A DNA stretch of 64,000 nucleotides, taken from contig NZ_JACRVF010000001.1 in assembly GCF_014306105.1 (NCBI RefSeq), positions 1,504,413 through 1,568,412 of the forward strand. The letters run 5' to 3'. The notes under the pieces are model-generated. The model ran no database searches. It worked only from the letters and a program-made list of their open reading frames with translations, and was not told the origin of the DNA. Of the stretch, positions 60,521 to 64,000 are shown one piece after another. The stretch comes from Pontibacter cellulosilyticus (GTDB taxonomy: Bacteria; Bacteroidota; Bacteroidia; Cytophagales; Hymenobacteraceae). Position 1 is the first letter of the stretch. Each line of letters begins with the position of its first letter. The position numbers and the translations under genes were made by a program.

Positions 60521-61507
60521 ATGAAAAAGAGAACCATCTTTACTATGGCACTTTTGAGCCTCACCTTCTACTGTTTCGGACAAAGCAGCGCTATAAATCA
60601 AAAGAACCTCAACCTTCTCCAAAAGAAGATCGAAGCAACACACGCAGACGGATACATGCTGATCCATAATAACAAAATTATCAGCAAGTGGAAAAACCCC
60701 GGATGCGACTCCACTTTTATGGGCACTGCATCCGCAGTGAAGTCATTTACTAGTATAGTTATTGGCATGCTGATACAGGATGGTAAAATCAAGAGTGTTA
60801 AAGATCCTGTGTGCCGGTACATTCCTGAATGGAAAGCTGGATGCGAACAGGGCGTAACAATAGAGCACCTACTCACGATGACAGCTGGCTTAAACAAAAG
60901 AACATCACCAAGGCCTGGCCCAAATCAATTTATACTTGTGGCTAAAGATTTTAACAAGTTTGTGCTGAACATGCCACTTGACACTGTGCCGGGCTCGAAC
61001 TGGGACTATAGCAATGAGGGAGTGCAACTGCTTGCTCCAATCATCGAGAAAGCCAGTGGTATGTCTGTGGTTGACTACTTTGACAAAAAGCTTTTTAAAC
61101 CTTTAGGCATGGACTCCACCTCTCTATACCTGGACGATATTGGAAACGCCTCTACCTTTGGCGGCTGTAAAACCACTATGGAAGACTTCTCTAAAATAGG
61201 ACAACTGATGCTGAACAATGGCGTCTGGAATGGTAAGCGCCTGTTGCCTGCAGATTACGTGAAGGCTTCAGTAACCTCTACTCCTATTAATGAGCTTTAT
61301 GGATACCTGTGGTGGGTTTATAATAATACAAACAGTTATGCCGCATTCGGTGACTATGGGCAAGTATGCATGGTGTTCCCAGATCTTAACTTGATCTTTG
61401 TCAGGTATCAGAAGTGTACAAACAACAACCAGGATTACAATATCTGGAGCTGGATGAATACTGATTTTAGGAGAATGGTGAGAAGTGTGGTAGAGGTAAA
61501 GCAGTAA
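60521..61507 (+). CDS. Serine hydrolase (class C beta-lactamase family)
   Basis: A 328-residue exported protein (signal peptide about 1-21, ending at CFGQ). It has the Ser-x-x-Lys motif Ser71-Ala-Val-Lys74 in ASAVKSF and the Tyr-x-Asn motif Tyr163-Ser-Asn165. The segment around VTIEHLLTMTAGL is the family hallmark. It belongs to the penicillin-binding-protein-like esterases/D-aminopeptidases, and need not hydrolyse antibiotics. The ATG at 60521 starts the signal peptide; a TTG at 60461 would add 20 residues without a signal. It is monocistronic and possibly repressed through the inverted repeat upstream. Confidence 0.88.
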   Translation: MKKRTIFTMALLSLTFYCFGQSSAINQKNLNLLQKKIEATHADGYMLIHNNKIISKWKNPGCDSTFMGTASAVKSFTSIVIGMLIQDGKIKSVKDPVCRYIPEWKAGCEQGVTIEHLLTMTAGLNKRTSPRPGPNQFILVAKDFNKFVLNMPLDTVPGSNWDYSNEGVQLLAPIIEKASGMSVVDYFDKKLFKPLGMDSTSLYLDDIGNASTFGGCKTTMEDFSKIGQLMLNNGVWNGKRLLPADYVKASVTSTPINELYGYLWWVYNNTNSYAAFGDYGQVCMVFPDLNLIFVRYQKCTNNNQDYNIWSWMNTDFRRMVRSVVEVKQ

Positions 61508-61557
61508 ATTCATTTGCCATTACTGCTAAGTTTATAGCATATGGTACAAAATAAAAG

Positions 61558-61599
61558 ACCGCCCCTGCCTATGGTAAATTCCAGAGGCAGGGGCGGTTA
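61558..61599. terminator. GC-rich convergent terminator
   Basis: Perfect 13-bp stem ACCGCCCCTGCCT / AGGCAGGGGCGGT with a 14-nt loop, between the serine hydrolase and the acidic minus-strand gene. Confidence 0.8.
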
Positions 61600-61645
61600 T
61601 ACATAAACCCAGCAAACAAGCTGGTACTAATTCAGTTTAAACTGA

Positions 61646-62044
61646 TTACTCTGCTGTCCAGAGCACGCGCTCCTGGTCTGCAAGTATAAGCAGGATACGG
61701 GGCGGATTTGCTACCAGTACCAGGCGCATTTCTACACCTGGAAAAGAGTCAGACTCCACCCAAACGCCTTCTGTCTCATCGCCTTCTTCCAGTTCTTTAC
61801 CGTCCAGCGAACTGGCAAGGTATGCAGTTGGCAACAGAATATCGGCGTCAGATTTTATCTTGGCATGCACATCTTCCAGCGCATCTTCCAGCACATCGCC
61901 GTACTCCTCGTTAAAGTCGTCCTCCAGGTCGTGCAGTTCTTCTTCAATATCATCGTAACGTGCATCGTTATAGTCTAAGGAGTTAAGCTCTTGCTTCTTC
62001 TCAAGTATGGCAACAATGGCACTGTTAAGGGCATCTGCAATCAT
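61646..62044 (-). CDS. Acidic hypothetical protein
   Basis: A 132-residue, strongly acidic soluble protein. Residues about 10-70 form a Glu/Asp-rich helical segment (DIEEELHDLEDDFNEEYGDVLEDALEDVHAKIKSDAD) and the rest a beta region with VEMRLVLVANPPRILLILADQERVLWTAE. It starts at the ATG at 62042-62044 and has no signal peptide. The neighbours do not suggest a role. I do not recognise a family. Confidence 0.65.
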   Translation of the reverse strand: MIADALNSAIVAILEKKQELNSLDYNDARYDDIEEELHDLEDDFNEEYGDVLEDALEDVHAKIKSDADILLPTAYLASSLDGKELEEGDETEGVWVESDSFPGVEMRLVLVANPPRILLILADQERVLWTAE

Positions 62045-62193
62045 AGCGTCGTTGTTTTTTTACAAAGTTGAAAACATGCCACAGCAATTGCAAGTATTCG
62101 GATTGATAATTTGCCTTGCAGGGGGCCTGATTTTGTTAAAACATTAAAAGCTGTATTTTTACGTAATATATTATAAATTCTTTTCTACTGACT

Positions 62194-63318
62194 ATGACTA
62201 CAGAAACCAAGACCGCAGATACACAGATTAAAGATATACTGCCGCTAAACGGCACTGACCATATAGAATTTTATGTGGGCAACGCAAAACAGGCAGCTCA
62301 TTTTTACCAGACTGCTTTCGGTTTTAAGCTAATAGCCTACGCAGGCCCGGAAACTGGCGTGCGCGACAGAGCTTCTTATGTGCTGGTTCAGGATAAAATC
62401 CGTTTTGTATTAACCACTGCGCTAAACCCTGACTCTGAGATTGCCCGACATGTGCACCAGCATGGCGATGGTGTAAAGGTATTGGCTTTGTGGGTAGACG
62501 ATGCAGAAGAAGCATTTAATGGTACAGTAGCACGCGGTGCAAAACCAGCCCAGGAGCCGAAAACGATCACAGATGAATTTGGTGAGGTAAAAATGGCCTC
62601 CATTCATACTTACGGAGAAACCATCCATACTTTTGTAGAGCGCAAAAACTACAACGGTCCGTTTATGCCTGGCTTTGTGGCCCGTACCTCTGAGCTGCAG
62701 GTAGAGCCGGTTGGCTTAAGGTATGTAGACCACTGCGTTGGCAACGTAGAGTTGGGTAGAATGAACGAGTGGGTTGAATTCTACGAAAAGGTGATGGGTT
62801 TTAACCTGTTGCTAACCTTCGACGACAAAGACATCAGCACTGAATATACTGCCCTGATGTCAAAAGTGGTATCGAACGGTAATGGTTACATTAAATTCCC
62901 AATAAACGAGCCGGCACAGGGTAAGAAAAAATCACAGATAGACGAATACCTGGAGTTTTACCGTGGAGCCGGTGTGCAGCATATTGCCGTAGCCACCAAC
63001 GATATCCTAAAAACAGTAGCCGACCTGCGCAGTCGCGGTGTAGAGTTCCTATACGTACCTGAGACATATTACGATGACCTGATTGAGCGCATCGGCCACA
63101 TTGACGAAGACATGGAAGACCTGCGTAAATTAAACATACTTGTAGACCGAGACGACGAAGGCTATTTGCTGCAGATATTCACAAAACCTGTAGAGGACAG
63201 GCCGACGGTGTTTTACGAGATCATTCAGCGCAAAGGTGCCAAATCATTCGGCAAGGGTAACTTCAAAGCACTTTTTGAGGCCATCGAGCGTGAGCAAGAG
63301 CTGCGCGGAAACCTTTAG
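62194..63318 (+). CDS. hppD: 4-hydroxyphenylpyruvate dioxygenase
   Basis: A 374-residue non-heme Fe(II) dioxygenase that converts 4-hydroxyphenylpyruvate to homogentisate in tyrosine degradation. Two VOC-like halves are present. The iron ligands are His180 (VDHCVGNV), His263 (VQHIAVATN) and Glu342 (FYEIIQR). The N-terminal half starts near LPLNGTDHIEFYVG. The expected hmgA (homogentisate dioxygenase) is not in this window, so it may lie elsewhere. It has a weak terminator and is followed by the phosphosugar mutase. Confidence 0.95.
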   Translation: MTTETKTADTQIKDILPLNGTDHIEFYVGNAKQAAHFYQTAFGFKLIAYAGPETGVRDRASYVLVQDKIRFVLTTALNPDSEIARHVHQHGDGVKVLALWVDDAEEAFNGTVARGAKPAQEPKTITDEFGEVKMASIHTYGETIHTFVERKNYNGPFMPGFVARTSELQVEPVGLRYVDHCVGNVELGRMNEWVEFYEKVMGFNLLLTFDDKDISTEYTALMSKVVSNGNGYIKFPINEPAQGKKKSQIDEYLEFYRGAGVQHIAVATNDILKTVADLRSRGVEFLYVPETYYDDLIERIGHIDEDMEDLRKLNILVDRDDEGYLLQIFTKPVEDRPTVFYEIIQRKGAKSFGKGNFKALFEAIEREQELRGNL

Positions 63319-63380
63319 CCCTGAAAAAAAGTATAGTAGCCCGTGAATATTTGGGCAATTTGCTTTAAATTATAACTGAG

Positions 63381-63440
63381 AAATCACACCAGTTCTTTCG
63401 TACGTGCAACAGACACAGAGAAAGCTGGTGTGATTTTTTG
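63381..63440 (+). terminator. Terminator of hppD
   Basis: 12-bp stem AAATCACACCAG / CTGGTGTGATTT (63381-63392, 63425-63436) with a 32-nt loop, then TTTG. The large loop is unusual. Confidence 0.6.
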
Positions 63441-63535
63441 TGCAGCAAAGGCACTACCGCTTTGATGCGATCGCCCCTGCTAAGGAGCAAATAAACTTAG
63501 ACTTCAAAATTTATACTTAGATACCAACAACGACA

Positions 63536-64000
63536 ATGATAGAACCAACTATTCGTCAGAAAATTGATAGCTGGCTTGCCGGCAACTATGATGAGCAAAC
63601 CAAAAGTGAAATAAACGGACTGCTGGAGCGAAACGAGCACGAATCCCTTTCAGATGCATTTTATAAAGACCTTGAGTTTGGAACAGGTGGCTTGCGCGGT
63701 ATAATGGGCGCAGGCAGCAACCGCATGAACCGCTATACTTTAGGAATGGCCACGCAGGGCCTGTGCAATTACCTGAAACAGAACTTCCCAAATGAGCAGA
63801 TAAAAGTAGCTATTGCCCACGATTGCCGCAACAACTCTGATTTGTTTGCACGCATTGCAGCCGAGATCTTCTCTGCCAATGGCATCAAAGTATATTTGTT
63901 CAGTGAGCTTCGTCCAACTCCGGAGTTGTCGTTTGCCATTCGCCATTTGGGCTGCCAGAGCGGTGTGGTAGTAACAGCCTCACATAACCCAAGAGAGTAC
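63536..64000 (+). CDS. Phospho-sugar mutase, partial (runs off the window)
   Basis: The first 155 codons of a phosphoglucomutase/phosphomannomutase-family protein; the gene continues beyond 64000. It starts MIEPTIRQKIDSWLAGNYDEQ. Motifs present are FGTGGLRGIMGAGSNRMNRYT, VAIAHDCRNNSDLFA, LRPTPELSFAIRHL and the active-site TASHNP near the end. The FGTGG and TASHNP pair and the length of the first domain fit the PGM2-like/phosphopentomutase group with about 570-580 residues. It interconverts sugar 1- and 6-phosphates (or the ribose equivalent). It has its own upstream gap. The start is an ATG and no earlier in-frame ATG was seen. Confidence 0.9.
   Translation, partial: MIEPTIRQKIDSWLAGNYDEQTKSEINGLLERNEHESLSDAFYKDLEFGTGGLRGIMGAGSNRMNRYTLGMATQGLCNYLKQNFPNEQIKVAIAHDCRNNSDLFARIAAEIFSANGIKVYLFSELRPTPELSFAIRHLGCQSGVVVTASHNPREY

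Larger units (their letters stand above)
1..64000. repeat. Dispersed AAGTATA / TATACTT heptamer
   Basis: A short word occurs far too often throughout the window. Scanning line by line I counted about 76 AAGTATA and 57 TATACTT on the plus strand; being a hand count it may be off by about a tenth. Even base composition predicts about 8 for both together. Copies lie in coding sequence in different frames (AGT-ATA read as Ser-Ile in folK, bioA, the ketoacyl synthase and lysC; AAG-TAT as Lys-Tyr in the TlpA-like protein and lysA; ATA-CTT as Ile-Leu), in gaps, across stop codons and inside terminator stems. The related AAGTATG/CATACTT is also common. The role is unknown. Confidence 0.8.

Noticed and set aside
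60521..61507. Antibiotic-resistance beta-lactamase
   Set aside because: The Ser-x-x-Lys and Tyr-x-Asn motifs define the wider serine-hydrolase family; nothing shows activity on beta-lactams.
1..64000. CRISPR arrays, insertion sequences, prophage or rRNA
   Set aside because: No regularly spaced repeats, transposase, integrase, phage structural gene or rRNA sequence was seen on either strand.

Overview
The window reads as chromosomal DNA of a Bacteroidota bacterium, most likely family Hymenobacteraceae and close to Pontibacter. The grounds are two secreted proteins with C-terminal type IX secretion (T9SS) sorting domains, Bacteroidota-type promoters (TTTG, about 19-21 nt, TAnnTTTG) with few Shine-Dalgarno sites, Bat aerotolerance genes, YwqK/MORN and DUF4260 proteins, and many small lipoproteins. 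The genus is an inference from memory of these families. I see no insertion sequence, phage, CRISPR array, rRNA or replication origin.

Layout. 0.2-3.6 kb: a PepSY membrane protein behind a Fur-like palindrome, a small coiled-coil protein and a PaaN-type aldehyde dehydrogenase. 3.8-11.6 kb: a T9SS subtilisin, aconitase, a TlpA-like lipoprotein and a TonB-C-like periplasmic protein. 11.7-15 kb: a methyltransferase, polyprenyl synthase, alpha/beta hydrolase and folK. 15-16.6 kb: an AT-rich stretch, a STAS/SEC14-like protein and three minus-strand tRNA genes (Ser-GCT, Pro-TGG, Arg-TCT). 16.9-20.9 kb: BatB-BatC, a TetR regulator with a thioesterase, and an HD hydrolase. 21-31.3 kb: VOC, hotdog, SOD-like and MRJP/Yellow-like proteins, an S9 peptidase, a thiolase and a MORN-repeat protein. 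31.4-33.9 kb: a second TetR with a reductase, and a membrane protein. 34.3-35.5 kb: an AT-rich GT61 glycosyltransferase. 36-41.8 kb: biotin genes bioB-bioF-bioD, then bioA with a FabF-like ketoacyl synthase. 42-46.4 kb: a 1446-residue T9SS surface protein. 46.6-49 kb: lysC-lysA. 49.1-64 kb: a stand-alone protease-prodomain-like lipoprotein, a DUF2867 SDR, purC, a STAS protein, rnz, a queuosine-precursor transporter, an EamA transporter with a long leader, an NlpE-like protein, trpS, an EF-hand lipoprotein, mgsA, a serine hydrolase, hppD and the start of a phosphosugar mutase.

Most genes are housekeeping or single-gene units. The clear multi-gene systems are biotin synthesis (bioB, F, D, A plus a ketoacyl synthase that probably serves it), lysine/DAP synthesis (lysC-lysA, overlapping), BatBC, and two small TetR-controlled modules whose candidate operators are visible as matching inverted repeats.

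The strongest unexplained signal is not a gene. The heptamer AAGTATA (complement TATACTT) is scattered through the whole window: in genes in several reading frames, in gaps, over stop codons and in terminator stems. A hand count gave roughly 76 in one orientation and 57 in the other, against about 8 expected for both together at even base composition.
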